Shown: piece after piece, positions 24,299 through 34,083 of the stretch
Layout of the letters: each line of letters opens with the position of its first letter
Position numbering within the stretch: position 1 is the stretch's first letter
DNA from: Betaproteobacteria bacterium RIFCSPLOWO2_02_FULL_62_17
GTDB lineage: Bacteria > Pseudomonadota > Gammaproteobacteria > Burkholderiales > SG8-39
DNA length: 42,326 nt
Assembly (NCBI GenBank): GCA_001770355.1
Contig: MEQV01000279.1
Location: 1 to 42,326 of the forward strand
Direction of reading: 5' to 3'
Position numbers and translations under genes: made by a program
The notes under the pieces: generated by a model
What the model saw: the letters and a program-made list of their open reading frames with translations, nothing else
Databases searched by the model: none
What the model was told of the DNA's origin: nothing

Positions 24299-26272
24299 AT
24301 GGCTCAAGGTTATCTCCTCTTTCACCTTAATCTCGCCTTCTCGTCGATCCCGGCTGAGGCACGCCCAGAGGTGATCCGTAAGTGCTATTGGCCGCTGCTT
24401 CGTTTGGCAGAGGACACCGGAATTCCAATTGGTATTGAACTGACAGGCTGGACGCTGCGCCAGATCGCCACGCTGGATCATTCCTGGGTAGAGCGCTTCC
24501 GCCAGATGCTTGCTGGCCGGCAGTGCGAACTGATCGGAAGCGGCTGGTCCCAGATCATTGGTCCGCTGGTGCCGTACGACGTGAATCGCCGGAACCAGAA
24601 ACTGGGGCTGGAGACCTATCGGGAGGTGCTGGGGGTCACACCCAAGGTCGCGCTGGTGAATGAAATGGCCTTTTCAACCGGAATGGTGGACGTGTACGTC
24701 GAATCCGGTTACGAGGGCATCGTCATGGACCGGGACAACGTGCGCCTAGCGCTGGGTCTGGATCATGCGCCAATTTCGGCAACCCCGACACATGCGATGG
24801 GGTGCGGAGATTTTCCGCTGCCCGTTCTTTGGTCGGACTCAATACTCTTTCAGCGGTTACAGCGGGTCGTGCACGGGGATATTCCGGTCTCCGAATATAT
24901 GGCGTACGTCGGGCGACGCGCAGATCAGGACAATGCTCCCCTGCCCATCTATTGCAATGACGCAGAGATATTCGACTATCGGCCAGGGCGATTTGTGGCC
25001 GAGTCGCGACTGCACCCTGAGGGGGAATGGCAACGCCTTAAGCGCGTATGTCACGGGCTGCAGGAGTACCTTGCGCTGACATGGCTGAGTCCCGGCGAGG
25101 CGCTGGAGCTACAAGCGGCTACGCCAAAACCGAATGGGAGACGATTGACGTCAGTGTGCCAGCCGATTCCCGTCAAGAAACAGGCTAAGTACAACATTGC
25201 GCGCTGGGCAGTGACGGGCAGAGATGATCTCTGGCTGAATACGTCTTGTCACCAGATTCATCAGGCATTTCGTGAAAGCGGCACCGAGCAAGACGACAGT
25301 TGGCGGGAACTCTGCGAATTATGGGCCAGCGATCTGCGTACCCACATCACCGACGCTCGATGGAATGATGCAGTCGTGCGCGTTTCCGCATTGCGGTGTC
25401 AATTGGGCCTAGAGCGAATCCAGAGTAGCGGCACCGACACTGTGGAATCCAATCGACTCCCTAGTGGCATCGATTTCCCGAAAGGCGTGCAGATTACCCA
25501 GAACGAGGAAGGCATTCTGTGGACCATCAAGACGCCTTACATTCACCTTGTCTTGAACGCGCGTCGCGGCCTGACAATAAGATCGCTGGCGTTCAAGTCC
25601 CATGACTTCGCGCCAGTTGTGGGAACGTTGCCGCAAGGCTACTTCAGTTCCATTGAGCTGGGTGCAGACTTCTACTCTGGCGGCGTGATCATCGAGATGC
25701 CCGGCGAGCGCGTTCGCGTGACCGATCTCGAATGGGTGTTACCAAACATCCGGCAGCGAGGCACCGAGATATTGATCAGTGCAATGATTCCACTAGTAGA
25801 AGGTAACTTGGAGAAAACAATCACGGTCGGTGTTGATACCGAGCGGGTCACGTTGACGTACGACTTTCAGCCGTCCAAGCGCCCGCAGGGAATCGTTCGC
25901 GTCGGCATCATCACACTCCTTCCCGAGTCGCTTTCGTTACCCCTTGCCGTGCGCTGCGCAAACGGCGGGCAGAAAACCGAATTCTTCCAACTTGACGATG
26001 TCGTTAATCATGGCGGCGCCGCCTCGACATTGGTCTCCAGCACCGCCGCTTTCGGCGCCACGGACGGACGTCTTGTGATCGAGGATGCCCGAAGCCGTTG
26101 CCTTGTACTGACCTGGAATCCCGCCGACTGCGCTGCGATACCCATGCTGCAACATCAATGCTCGCGAGATCGCTATTTGGCCCGGCTTTCGTTCTCTCTG
26201 TGTGAGTTGGATGACACATCGCGAACGGGAGGCAGGTTAATGCGGTTTTCGGTTGCGTTGAGCACGGCGTGA
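24299..26272 (+). CDS. Glycoside hydrolase family 57-like protein
   Basis: The protein has 657 residues and no signal peptide. YLLFHLNLAFSSIPAEARPE and GIPIGIELTGWTLRQIATLD resemble the start of GH57 barrels, LVNEMAFSTGMVDVYVESGY carries a candidate nucleophile (E122), and PIYCNDAEIFDYRPGRF carries a second acidic pair (D221, E223). After about residue 400 a beta-rich region follows (NARRGLTIRSLAFKSHDF), like the domain that follows GH57 barrels in amylomaltase-type enzymes. It begins two bases after the PseG-like stop. A cytoplasmic hydrolase or transglycosylase inside a nonulosonate locus is unusual; it may edit a lipid-linked or protein-linked glycan. Confidence 0.7.
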   Translation: MAQGYLLFHLNLAFSSIPAEARPEVIRKCYWPLLRLAEDTGIPIGIELTGWTLRQIATLDHSWVERFRQMLAGRQCELIGSGWSQIIGPLVPYDVNRRNQKLGLETYREVLGVTPKVALVNEMAFSTGMVDVYVESGYEGIVMDRDNVRLALGLDHAPISATPTHAMGCGDFPLPVLWSDSILFQRLQRVVHGDIPVSEYMAYVGRRADQDNAPLPIYCNDAEIFDYRPGRFVAESRLHPEGEWQRLKRVCHGLQEYLALTWLSPGEALELQAATPKPNGRRLTSVCQPIPVKKQAKYNIARWAVTGRDDLWLNTSCHQIHQAFRESGTEQDDSWRELCELWASDLRTHITDARWNDAVVRVSALRCQLGLERIQSSGTDTVESNRLPSGIDFPKGVQITQNEEGILWTIKTPYIHLVLNARRGLTIRSLAFKSHDFAPVVGTLPQGYFSSIELGADFYSGGVIIEMPGERVRVTDLEWVLPNIRQRGTEILISAMIPLVEGNLEKTITVGVDTERVTLTYDFQPSKRPQGIVRVGIITLLPESLSLPLAVRCANGGQKTEFFQLDDVVNHGGAASTLVSSTAAFGATDGRLVIEDARSRCLVLTWNPADCAAIPMLQHQCSRDRYLARLSFSLCELDDTSRTGGRLMRFSVALSTA

Positions 26273-26299
26273 TCGCAGTCATTTACTCCCGCGTCCCAA

Positions 26300-28093
26300 A
26301 TGAGCCGTATCCGAGCCGACGACACTGAAAAGGTCTTTCTTGCCACGACGGCGTTAGAAGAATTCTGGGACACCACGAAGCCCATTGTATTCCTGGGGGA
26401 GTGGTGTCTGCTCTACGGCCGCCGCTCATATTGGGAGCCGCTCGACGGCCGACTTCTGGAAAGCCCGTTTGACAACAGCGAAGCGGCTCGTGCCGCCTAC
26501 CATTACGTCAATGAGATCTACGAGAGGCTGTTGCCCTCGCTGGGAAATGTCCTAAATACAATCCATGGAACTCGGCACGGCCCCCGTTATTGGAGAATCG
26601 TACTTGGACCATGGCTTGCGTTCTATATAACCGTTTGCTACGACAGGTACTGTCACCTAAAACACGCGCTCGAGCAATACCCAGATTGCACCACAATGGT
26701 GCTGTCGGAGAACTCATTCGTAGTCCCTTCCGATACGCTGGACTTCCATTATCTGACCCGAGAGGATTCGTTCAATCTCCAGATTTACACAAAGCTTCTT
26801 ACGGCGCTTGGCAAGGCTTTCCCACGGAAGGAAGCGCAAATAGTACGAAGCTCTGTGTACGCAACGCTTAACGGTAGGTCATGGAGGCGTAAAGCTGCGG
26901 TCTATCTCGCAAGAATATGTTCGGGTCTCGGTCACAGAGCACGCCAATCAATTGTTCTTAGAGACTCCCTTTTTTCCAAGCTCTTTCAATTGCGACTCTT
27001 AATCAAAACTATGGGTAAAGCTTTACCAATTTGGGGGCAATTACCGAAACCAGAATTGAGTGCATGCGATAAAAATATCCGCCAGAAACTGAACAATATC
27101 TGGATAGGTGATGGCGAGTTCGAACGATGTTTGACGGCGATCTTAATGTTAGATATGCCCAAGTGTTTTATTGAAGGGTATGAATCTGTTCTTAGCGACG
27201 GTAAGAAACAATATCCACGACAATGCAGCGCGATATTCAGCGCGAACTCTTGGTATTTCGATGAGCCATTTAAGCAGTGGGCTGCCGCCTCAGCTGAGAG
27301 GCGTGTGCTATTACTGGGAACTTCCCATGGAGCAAACTATGGGGGGATGGCTATTATGCCAGGTGAGGATCATGAAACAGCGATAGTCGATCGTTACTAT
27401 TCATGGGGATGGGAGCGAACTAATTGTGCGGCCACAGTTGTGCCTTTCCCCGCAACCAAGTTAGTGGGGAGAAAGGCAAGTGGCGCCAGCAATCGCAAAA
27501 CAGGCCTCCTTTGGGTAATTACGGAGTTTCCGAGGTATCCGATACAGTTTTTGTTGCAACAGCATTTTAGCGAATACACTTCGTGGCAAGCCCGCTTTGC
27601 CAATACTTTGCTTCGCGACGTAACGTCGGCTATCCGCTTGCGTCCTCATCGCGATGGCGAGCCGGAGATTGTTCAGCGTCTCAATAGATTCATTCCAGGA
27701 GTGACGATCGAAACATGGGGCGTTCCGTTCCACGAGAGCGTGGCGAATTGTCGTCTCTATGTATGCGATCACTTTTCCACGACGTTCGCCGAGGCACTCG
27801 CAGCCAATACGCCGACGATCCTGTTTTGGAACCCCAAGTCATACGAATTGAGACCGGAGGCTCAGCCCTATTATGACTTGCTGCGACAAAACGGTATTCT
27901 TTTCGATACGCCAGAGGGCGCCGGGGTGGCTGTTAACCGAGTTTATGATGACGTTGAAACTTGGTGGCATGCACCTGCACGGCAGAGTGCGGTCGCGACG
28001 TTTTGTCGACAGTTCGCAAGGAACTCCGCTGATGCGTTTGAACTGTGGCTCGCCGAATTCAAGCGGATAGCAAATGCGGCAATTCCTGACTAA
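26300..28093 (+). CDS. LIC12162-family putative transferase
   Basis: The protein has 597 residues. It opens with FLATTALEEFWDTTKPIVFL GEWC, the hallmark of the LIC12162 family named from a Leptospira O-antigen locus gene. LLLGTSHGANYGGMAIMPGE and CRLYVCDHFSTTFAEALAAN lie in the C-terminal half. The latter resembles the nucleotide-sugar or CDP-alcohol transferase ends of GT-B enzymes, with PTILFWNPKSYELRPEAQPY following. Members occur near nonulosonate genes, so it may transfer such a sugar; the activity has not been established to my knowledge. Its middle (about 27000-27250) is clearly AT-richer. Confidence 0.8.
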   Translation: MSRIRADDTEKVFLATTALEEFWDTTKPIVFLGEWCLLYGRRSYWEPLDGRLLESPFDNSEAARAAYHYVNEIYERLLPSLGNVLNTIHGTRHGPRYWRIVLGPWLAFYITVCYDRYCHLKHALEQYPDCTTMVLSENSFVVPSDTLDFHYLTREDSFNLQIYTKLLTALGKAFPRKEAQIVRSSVYATLNGRSWRRKAAVYLARICSGLGHRARQSIVLRDSLFSKLFQLRLLIKTMGKALPIWGQLPKPELSACDKNIRQKLNNIWIGDGEFERCLTAILMLDMPKCFIEGYESVLSDGKKQYPRQCSAIFSANSWYFDEPFKQWAAASAERRVLLLGTSHGANYGGMAIMPGEDHETAIVDRYYSWGWERTNCAATVVPFPATKLVGRKASGASNRKTGLLWVITEFPRYPIQFLLQQHFSEYTSWQARFANTLLRDVTSAIRLRPHRDGEPEIVQRLNRFIPGVTIETWGVPFHESVANCRLYVCDHFSTTFAEALAANTPTILFWNPKSYELRPEAQPYYDLLRQNGILFDTPEGAGVAVNRVYDDVETWWHAPARQSAVATFCRQFARNSADAFELWLAEFKRIANAAIPD

Positions 28094-28184
28094 CAGACAA
28101 ACGCCTATGCAGTCCGGCATTCTTGGTGCTTGGAATCCGCGCACTCAGCCTGCACGCGCAGCCTTCCGGGTCCTGCCGTAACTC

Positions 28185-29105
28185 ATGAGCAGTAGCGTTC
28201 CCAGCAATGTGAGGGCCCTAGTCATTTGTTTTTATCCGGACAGAGAACTTCTATGGACCTTGGTCACGAAACTTTGTGTGCAAGCTTCTGACGTATGGAT
28301 CCTGAATAATGGAGGAATAAGTGCTGAACTGGAAAGAGAACTCAAGTCCTTTTCGAATCTCTGCATGCACACTTTTGAAAGTAATGTTGGGATTGCAACG
28401 GCCTTGAATTACGGTTTTATGTTCGCCGCGCGGGATGAGGTTGAGTTCGTGGTCACCTTTGACCAAGACAGCCAACCCGCCGAAGATCATGTTAGTGCCC
28501 TTGTGCAGACTTGGAGAACACTAGCGCAACAAAAGACTTTCAAAGTTGGGGCAATCGGCCCCTCCTTCTTTGACGACCGGGAAAGCATCGTTCAGTTTCC
28601 ATTTTTTCGAACGCATGGCTTAAGGGTAAGAAAAATCTACTTCCAGGCGGGGCGCAGCGCGACACCAGTAGATGTTCTCATTACGTCAGGCATGCTTGTT
28701 CCGGTTTCCATGTGGCGAGAAGGGCTCAAGTTCAGAGATGACATGTTTGTTGATCTCGTGGATTCCGAATGGTGTTTTAGAGCTGGTGCGGCCGGATTCT
28801 CAAACTTCGGTTGCTTCTCGGTCAGAATGCGGCATCATTGTTCGGACGCAGCAACGACAGAATTATTCGGTTTGCGCCTGCTAAAGTACAGTCCCATTCG
28901 ACGCTACTATTATTTTCGCAATTCGCTGTATGTCTGTGCACGCTCTTATGTCCCACTGGCACACAAAATCAGACTCTTGATGGGATTGGCGGTTCGATTG
29001 CTGACGATGCCGCTGATCGATGATGCCCCGGTTCTTTCGTTGGCGTATGCTTTGCGCGGATTGCGTGACGGCATCGTAGGCAACAGTGGCAAAGCGAAAG
29101 GCTAA
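28185..29105 (+). CDS. Glycosyltransferase family 2 (rhamnosyltransferase-like)
   Basis: This is a GT-A fold transferase of 306 residues. RALVICFYPDRELLWTLVTK, VWILNNGG, SNVGIATALNYGFMFAARD and the metal motif FDQDSQ (about residue 93) match RfbF/WbbL-type rhamnosyltransferases that use dTDP-L-rhamnose. FVDLVDSEWCFRAGAAGFSN is the acceptor-side ED/EW-type motif. rfbA and rfbC in this window agree with a rhamnose donor, but the sugar cannot be fixed from sequence. It acts at the cytoplasmic face. Confidence 0.85.
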   Translation: MSSSVPSNVRALVICFYPDRELLWTLVTKLCVQASDVWILNNGGISAELERELKSFSNLCMHTFESNVGIATALNYGFMFAARDEVEFVVTFDQDSQPAEDHVSALVQTWRTLAQQKTFKVGAIGPSFFDDRESIVQFPFFRTHGLRVRKIYFQAGRSATPVDVLITSGMLVPVSMWREGLKFRDDMFVDLVDSEWCFRAGAAGFSNFGCFSVRMRHHCSDAATTELFGLRLLKYSPIRRYYYFRNSLYVCARSYVPLAHKIRLLMGLAVRLLTMPLIDDAPVLSLAYALRGLRDGIVGNSGKAKG

Positions 29106-29114
29106 AAAGCCTTT
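29097..29114 (+). terminator. Small A-loop hairpin over the stop codon of the GT2 gene
   Basis: AAAGGCT (29097-29103), AAAA, AGCCTTT (29108-29114) is a perfect 7-bp stem around the TAA stop. No T-tract follows, so it may attenuate or stabilise mRNA rather than terminate. Confidence 0.25.
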
Positions 29115-29199
29115 GCCAGGCAGGGCATACGGAGCACCGTAGTTGCGCAAGTCCGAACTGTGTAGGAAGGATATCGGACCAGACTATGTTTGGCACAAA

Positions 29200-30042
29200 A
29201 TGTCCGTGATTCGAAAAGTCACCCATATTCTGCGAACGCAAGGCGTTCCAGGATTGATGTATGTCGCCGATTCCCGGATACGCGGGTTATTGGCTTTGCG
29301 CGCCAAGTCATATCAGCGTTTCGAGAGATTCTTTCGCGACAAGAAAGGTATGGAGATCGGCGGCCCAAGCCAGGTCTTCACCCGACGGAACATATTCCCT
29401 GTATATCCAATAGCCGGGCAGCTCGATAATTGCAATTTTTCCGGAAATACCGTTTGGGAAGGCAGTATTGAAAGCGGGCAGACATACCAGTTCGATCCGA
29501 GGAAATCAGCTGGGCGGCAGTATATCGCCGAGGCAACGGCCATGGGATGCGTACCTTCCGGCACTTATGATTTCGTGCTTTCGTCACACGTTCTTGAGCA
29601 TTCCGCGAACCCGATCTTGGCTTTGACCGAGTGGATACGCATATTGAAAGATGAAGGCGCGCTGGCGATGCTGTTGCCGCACAAAGACGGAACTTTTGAT
29701 CACCGACGACCCGTAACAGCGATGGAACACTTGATTGACGATTTTAATAAAGGCGTAGGCGAGGATGACCTTGCACACCTGCCAGAAATACTGGCCTTGC
29801 ATGATTTGGAACTTGATCCAGAAGCCGGGAATCTGGCGGCGTTCCATGCGCGCTCCGCGCGTAACTCCGAGAACAGGTGCTTACACCATCATGTCTTTGA
29901 TACGCGTCTTGCTGTCAGTCTTATCGACTATATGGGTTTACAAATCAAGACGATTGAGACGATTCGACCAATGCACATTTTGGTTGTCGCACAAAAAGTG
30001 GGCGCCGGAAATTCAGCAGATAATTCTTCCTTTGCAGGCTAA
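29200..30042 (+). CDS. SAM-dependent methyltransferase (type 11-like)
   Basis: This is a 280-residue protein. KKGMEIGGPSQVF is a SAM-binding motif I of the GxGxPS variety, and YDFVLSSHVLEHSANPILAL then EWIRILKDEGALAMLLPH form the conserved end of methyltransferase 11 domains. HKDGTFDHRRPVTAMEHLID follows. The first 50 residues have a basic amphipathic look. The start is uncertain: ATG 29200 is used here, but a TTG at 29143 extends the frame by 19 residues. It may methylate the glycan or a sugar intermediate. Confidence 0.78.
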   Translation: MSVIRKVTHILRTQGVPGLMYVADSRIRGLLALRAKSYQRFERFFRDKKGMEIGGPSQVFTRRNIFPVYPIAGQLDNCNFSGNTVWEGSIESGQTYQFDPRKSAGRQYIAEATAMGCVPSGTYDFVLSSHVLEHSANPILALTEWIRILKDEGALAMLLPHKDGTFDHRRPVTAMEHLIDDFNKGVGEDDLAHLPEILALHDLELDPEAGNLAAFHARSARNSENRCLHHHVFDTRLAVSLIDYMGLQIKTIETIRPMHILVVAQKVGAGNSADNSSFAG

Positions 30043-30445
30043 TCGGTGCCAATCGGACTGCGTATTGTCCTCACTTAGGACGTTTTGCCCTTGCGACAAT
30101 GCGAATTGCTGCGGCATTCGCTTCTGTTTGCAGTTGCGTGGTCCCGGTGTTGCTTGATTGCGGGCCATTGGCGAATTGGGGCTCAGGCGAGGAGATGCTA
30201 CAAATGAACCCTTGGGGACCTTTTGACGAGTGCAGCCGCCCCTGACCACGGGAAAAGGTCTCGCATGACGCTGCGCGGTTCCATATATGGGGGCCAGATG
30301 GCTCAGACCCGTCCGATATTAGAGAGTCGCGCTAAACAGACTTGCCACCCTGCTCCCGGGCCGGGCACGCGAACATCAAACGCAATCCTGCTTGCCAAGA
30401 ATTCGGTACACCCTCAATGAATACTCCCATTGCGAAGCAGTGGTG
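30043..30445. other. Intergenic stretch, no gene seen
   Basis: This stretch of about 400 bases separates the methyltransferase from the membrane polymerase gene. I see a 5-bp stem (GTCCT/AGGAC) at about 30067-30081, but no convincing reading frame, repeat or strong promoter. A TTG-initiated extension of the next gene reaches 30392. Confidence 0.6.
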
Positions 30446-31891
30446 ATGGCTGCCTATTCGTCATTGCTCCGACACGCGACTCTGGTCCTATTGCCGTTAC
30501 CGGGCCTTTATACGGTGCTTCTGATCGGTGCGTTTGATTGGCTCGCGTATTGCGCAGCGTTGTCATGGGTGTTGTTCATTTACTTAGTATGGCGATGCGA
30601 GCAAGGATTTTTCGCAGTCGCTATCGGCATGTTGCTTGGGCAGTTCGCGGCCACAGTATCAAATGCTCATATCGAATCGGGCGGGTACATTCTTGAACAA
30701 TTCACTTTTGGATACCCCACTGGCTCCACTGTCAGGCTCGTTATGTACAACGCGCTCTTCTTTGTCTCAGCATTGTGGACATACAATCTTGTCAAGCACC
30801 TTTTCCCCATCAATGCCTCCCGGCCGTCCGGATTCAGCCGAGCCGAACGTCTGATCCGCTTGGCTATATATGTTTCAGCAGGCCTACTTTTTGCCGTCCT
30901 ACTCTTCGCATTGTTTGCATTTGGTTCGCCTCTGCTTCAGGAACTAAGCCGCTTTGAATATTTCGATAATTATCCTCTAATCAAGAGTCTGGCCGCCAAA
31001 CTTCCGATACTTGCATTTGCCTGCGGTATTGTGGCTGCTCATTATCGTGGCCGCCATGCTTTGGCAACCCGATATATGCTGGCCGGCATAATACTCATGA
31101 ATATTCTGACGGGGGACAAATTCTCAGGAATTATTCTTGCAATCTTTATGTACTTGATGCCGATCATGGTCGTGCAGGCGCAAAGACGTGTCACATCACT
31201 TTTCACCTTTGGACGGATCACCTTGGCATCGGTAGTGATGGTTTTCTTACTGATGCTGATCATCTATCATTATTCCAGGACCTACGGATTTGATGCGAGC
31301 GCTGCTGCACAATTCGTCTTTGATCGTATGTTCGGCTTGCAGGGTCATGTATGGTGGGGCATAGATCAGATCAATCTCCGTAAACAGCAGATCGTCGGCA
31401 CCGATTTGTCGACATTGTTTGTACCCTCTGGCGATGTTAGGGATTCGGGCGTGAATGTCCTTATGTATGCCGTTAGCCCCGCCAGCCTTGTAACGTCCTA
31501 CATTTCTAGCGGAGTCCGTTTTACTTCCGGAAATCCTGCGATAGGGCTTTATACGCTGGGTAGTCTAGGTTTATTGTTCTATCAGTTGCTCACCGGAATA
31601 TTGTTTGGTTTGCTCTCTTACTATCTTGTTCGTCACATCTCTCTAAGACAAATAGCGCGTGCCCTCATAATGGCCATGATCTACATAATTCTGCTTGATC
31701 CGCTGGCGATGGGTGAATGGTATATTGTGTTCACAAGTTATTTCCTGAAATACGTGGTGTTAATTGTGTTAATTAGCTTTTTTGTCGCATTGAAACTTCG
31801 TGGTCCTTACGGATTGAAGCCGCTTGACCTGGCCCAGGCGACCATTCAGTCTCGTCTACCCGTGGCCGGGTCAAACGTAAACGTCCGATAA
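30446..31891 (+). CDS. Polytopic membrane protein, Wzy-like O-antigen/oligosaccharide polymerase
   Basis: This is an integral membrane protein of 481 residues with roughly ten hydrophobic helices, such as LVLLPLPGLYTVLLIGAFDW, LLFAVLLFALFAFGSPLL and LASVVMVFLLMLIIYHYSR. A large loop lies at about residues 285-365 (FGLQGHVWWGIDQINLRKQQ). Wzy polymerases share this build but little sequence. Its place among GT2 genes, with a Wzz protein in the same window, supports polymerase. An O-unit flippase is less likely given the single big loop and the PglK-like ABC gene. ATG 30446 is chosen, with TTG 30392 as alternative. Confidence 0.7.
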   Translation: MAAYSSLLRHATLVLLPLPGLYTVLLIGAFDWLAYCAALSWVLFIYLVWRCEQGFFAVAIGMLLGQFAATVSNAHIESGGYILEQFTFGYPTGSTVRLVMYNALFFVSALWTYNLVKHLFPINASRPSGFSRAERLIRLAIYVSAGLLFAVLLFALFAFGSPLLQELSRFEYFDNYPLIKSLAAKLPILAFACGIVAAHYRGRHALATRYMLAGIILMNILTGDKFSGIILAIFMYLMPIMVVQAQRRVTSLFTFGRITLASVVMVFLLMLIIYHYSRTYGFDASAAAQFVFDRMFGLQGHVWWGIDQINLRKQQIVGTDLSTLFVPSGDVRDSGVNVLMYAVSPASLVTSYISSGVRFTSGNPAIGLYTLGSLGLLFYQLLTGILFGLLSYYLVRHISLRQIARALIMAMIYIILLDPLAMGEWYIVFTSYFLKYVVLIVLISFFVALKLRGPYGLKPLDLAQATIQSRLPVAGSNVNVR

Positions 31892-32144
31892 TCCTATGAC
31901 GTGAGATGATGGCGAATTGATGCTAAGCGGATTGGAGGGATCAACCGGCGGCGGGCGCGCCGCCGAACGTCGGGCACCTAGCTCTGCGTGCGTTAGAGCT
32001 GCCAAGCGCCATTTTTGAGGCGGGGCTGACCGGACTTCGGCGAACTCGTAGCAGCACTGGCATCGGCGTTGCCGCACAAGCACACACTTCCTCAGTAGTT
32101 TGGCACCCCGATTTCTCCTTTTCTATTTGCACGTTCTGAGGTTC
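31892..32144. other. Intergenic stretch with two GC-rich hairpins and a T-run
   Basis: CGGCGG/CCGCCG (31946-31951 and 31960-31965) and AGCTCT/AGAGCT (31980-31985 and 31995-32000) can form stems, and a run of five T lies at 32012-32016. It could end the transcript from the polymerase gene, though the T-run is not directly after a stem. No gene seen. Confidence 0.35.
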
Positions 32145-32999
32145 ATGGCGCCAGAACAATCAAGGGTCGGCGTAGTGATAGTGACACACAACAGCCAGCC
32201 CTTTATCAGTACGAATGTCGCCTGCTTAATGGGTCAGATTCGCCCGCCCGACGCCGTGATTATTGTAGATAGTTTGTCAACAGATCCTGAATACCTTAAC
32301 CACTTGCGAGATCGGTATGGCCGAATTACCCTGATCTTAGAGTCTGCTAACATCGGTTTCTGCAGAGCCAATAATATTGGAGTCCAGCGCCTCATTGACT
32401 CCTACGACTATATTTTGTTCTTGAATCCGGACGCCTTTCTTCAGTCTTCGGATTTCATAGACAAGGCTCTGCGGTACATGGAGCAACCACAAAATTCACG
32501 CGTTGGCGCCCTCACCGGCAAATTGGTCGGGTTCGACATCAGCGCGGGCAAACCCACTGGTCTGATCGACTCGACCGGAATTTTTCGAACGTGGTATGGA
32601 CGCTGGTACGACCGGGGACAAGGCCAGCGCTTGAGTAGCGCGTTCGATGAGGGGCCGACCGAGGTGCCTGCGATATGTGGTGCGCTGATGTTTTGCCGCT
32701 CGAAGGCACTGCGCGAAATTCTGCTCGGTGAGGGTGAGATATTCGACGAAAATTTCTTCATGTACAAAGAGGATATCGACCTGTCACTTCGACTTAGAGG
32801 GGCAGGATGGACCATAATTTATTCGTCGTCTCTTGTGGCCTGCCATTGCCGCGGCTGGAGCCGCGATCGAGCGAGAATGTCGAACGAGGCGAGATTGCGT
32901 TCCGCTAGAAATGATTTACGTCTTTGCGTCAGGACTCGGTCGCCATACGTTCTCTACGCACTGGCCAAGTACGCGTTTGTCCGGTGGTTCGAGCGTTAA
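32145..32999 (+). CDS. Glycosyltransferase family 2
   Basis: This is a cytoplasmic GT-A transferase of 284 residues. GVVIVTHNSQPFISTNVACL, AVIIVDSLSTDP, NIGFCRANNIGVQRLIDSYD and the metal motif FLNPDAF are typical of WbbL-like rhamnosyltransferases. NFFMYKEDIDLSLRLRGAGW holds the catalytic ED pair. ATG 32145 is used; a TTG at 32100 adds 15 hydrophobic residues and seems less likely. It probably adds one sugar of the repeat unit. Confidence 0.85.
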   Translation: MAPEQSRVGVVIVTHNSQPFISTNVACLMGQIRPPDAVIIVDSLSTDPEYLNHLRDRYGRITLILESANIGFCRANNIGVQRLIDSYDYILFLNPDAFLQSSDFIDKALRYMEQPQNSRVGALTGKLVGFDISAGKPTGLIDSTGIFRTWYGRWYDRGQGQRLSSAFDEGPTEVPAICGALMFCRSKALREILLGEGEIFDENFFMYKEDIDLSLRLRGAGWTIIYSSSLVACHCRGWSRDRARMSNEARLRSARNDLRLCVRTRSPYVLYALAKYAFVRWFER

Positions 33000-33014
33000 G
33001 CGCGTTGGCAGTCG

Positions 33015-34028
33015 TTGGCTTGCATTTGGGAACACTTGACAGTGGAAAGCTCTGTACGCGTGATTTCAAGAACCGAAAACGTCGCGCTGGTCATTCCAAC
33101 GCTTAACGCTGTGCGCTGGTGGGGCGAGCTCCATCGGTCACTGTTAGCCCAATCCGTGCGGCCCGAGCAAGTGATCATCGTGGACTCCATGTCAGACGAC
33201 GGTACAGCGGACCTGGCAAGAGCCGCTGGATACAGGGTAGCGCCCGTCCGACGTAGCGAATTCGATCACGGGGCGACCCGGCAGTTCGCAGTGAACCTCG
33301 CGGAGCGCGCCGGCGCTGTCGTGTTCCTTACGCAAGATGCGGTCCTCGTGGAGCCCGATGCTTTGCAGCTGCTTCTTTCAGCGCTTGACGATCCGAGCGT
33401 GGCGGTGGCGTATGGCCGTCAGCGTGCGAGGCCACACTCGGGCGACATCGAGGCCCACGCGCGCGCTTTCAACTATCCGGCATTTTCACGCGTCACTTCG
33501 CTTGCCGATGTCGCGCAGATCGGCCTCAAGGCCGCCTTTTGCTCCAACTCCTTTGCCGCCTACCGGCGCGAAGCACTGATGCAAGTGGGAGGTTTCCCCT
33601 CCGATACGATTTTTGGAGAAGACACTCTGGTTGCGGCAAAACTGCTATTGCAAGGATGGAAGGTGGCGTACTGCGCCGACGCCTGCGTGTACCATTCTCA
33701 TGACTACTCCTATGCTCAGGAATTCAGACGTTACTTCGATGTCGGCGTAATGCACACCAGGGAGCGGTGGCTGATCGACCAGCTCGGAGAGCCCGCGAAC
33801 GAAGGAGCGCGCTTCGTCCGATCCGAAATTCGCTTTCTCATGAAAACGTCGCCTTGGCTTATTCCTTCCGCGCTGCTGCGTTCGGCAATCAAGTATTGCT
33901 CCTATCAGCTTGGCCGGAGGGAACATCTCCTCCCGCGGGCGCTCAAGAAGACGATCAGCCTGAATCGAAATTTTTGGATCCGGGAGAATGCGCGCGCCGG
34001 CGGGAACGGCACGATGCCGCTGGCCTAG
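33015..34028 (+). CDS. Glycosyltransferase family 2 (rhamnosyltransferase-like)
   Basis: The last gene of the plus-strand glycan block. VALVIPTLNAVRWWGELHRS and VIIVDSMSDDGTADLARAAG start the GT-A fold. RRSEFDHGATRQFAVNLAER is a strong signature of the RfbN/rhamnosyltransferase group, and FLTQDAVLVEPDA is the metal site. FGEDTLVAAKLLLQGWKVAY is the acceptor-side motif. The start is unclear: TTG 33015 gives 337 residues, and GTG 33042 would be nine shorter. No strong ribosome site is seen for either. It converges on the WbaP gene. Confidence 0.85.
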   Translation: MACIWEHLTVESSVRVISRTENVALVIPTLNAVRWWGELHRSLLAQSVRPEQVIIVDSMSDDGTADLARAAGYRVAPVRRSEFDHGATRQFAVNLAERAGAVVFLTQDAVLVEPDALQLLLSALDDPSVAVAYGRQRARPHSGDIEAHARAFNYPAFSRVTSLADVAQIGLKAAFCSNSFAAYRREALMQVGGFPSDTIFGEDTLVAAKLLLQGWKVAYCADACVYHSHDYSYAQEFRRYFDVGVMHTRERWLIDQLGEPANEGARFVRSEIRFLMKTSPWLIPSALLRSAIKYCSYQLGRREHLLPRALKKTISLNRNFWIRENARAGGNGTMPLA

Positions 34029-34083
34029 GAGTTCAAACCGGGTGGCCGGATTTCGCAGCGTCTGCGGGGAGCCGCGGCCCGGC

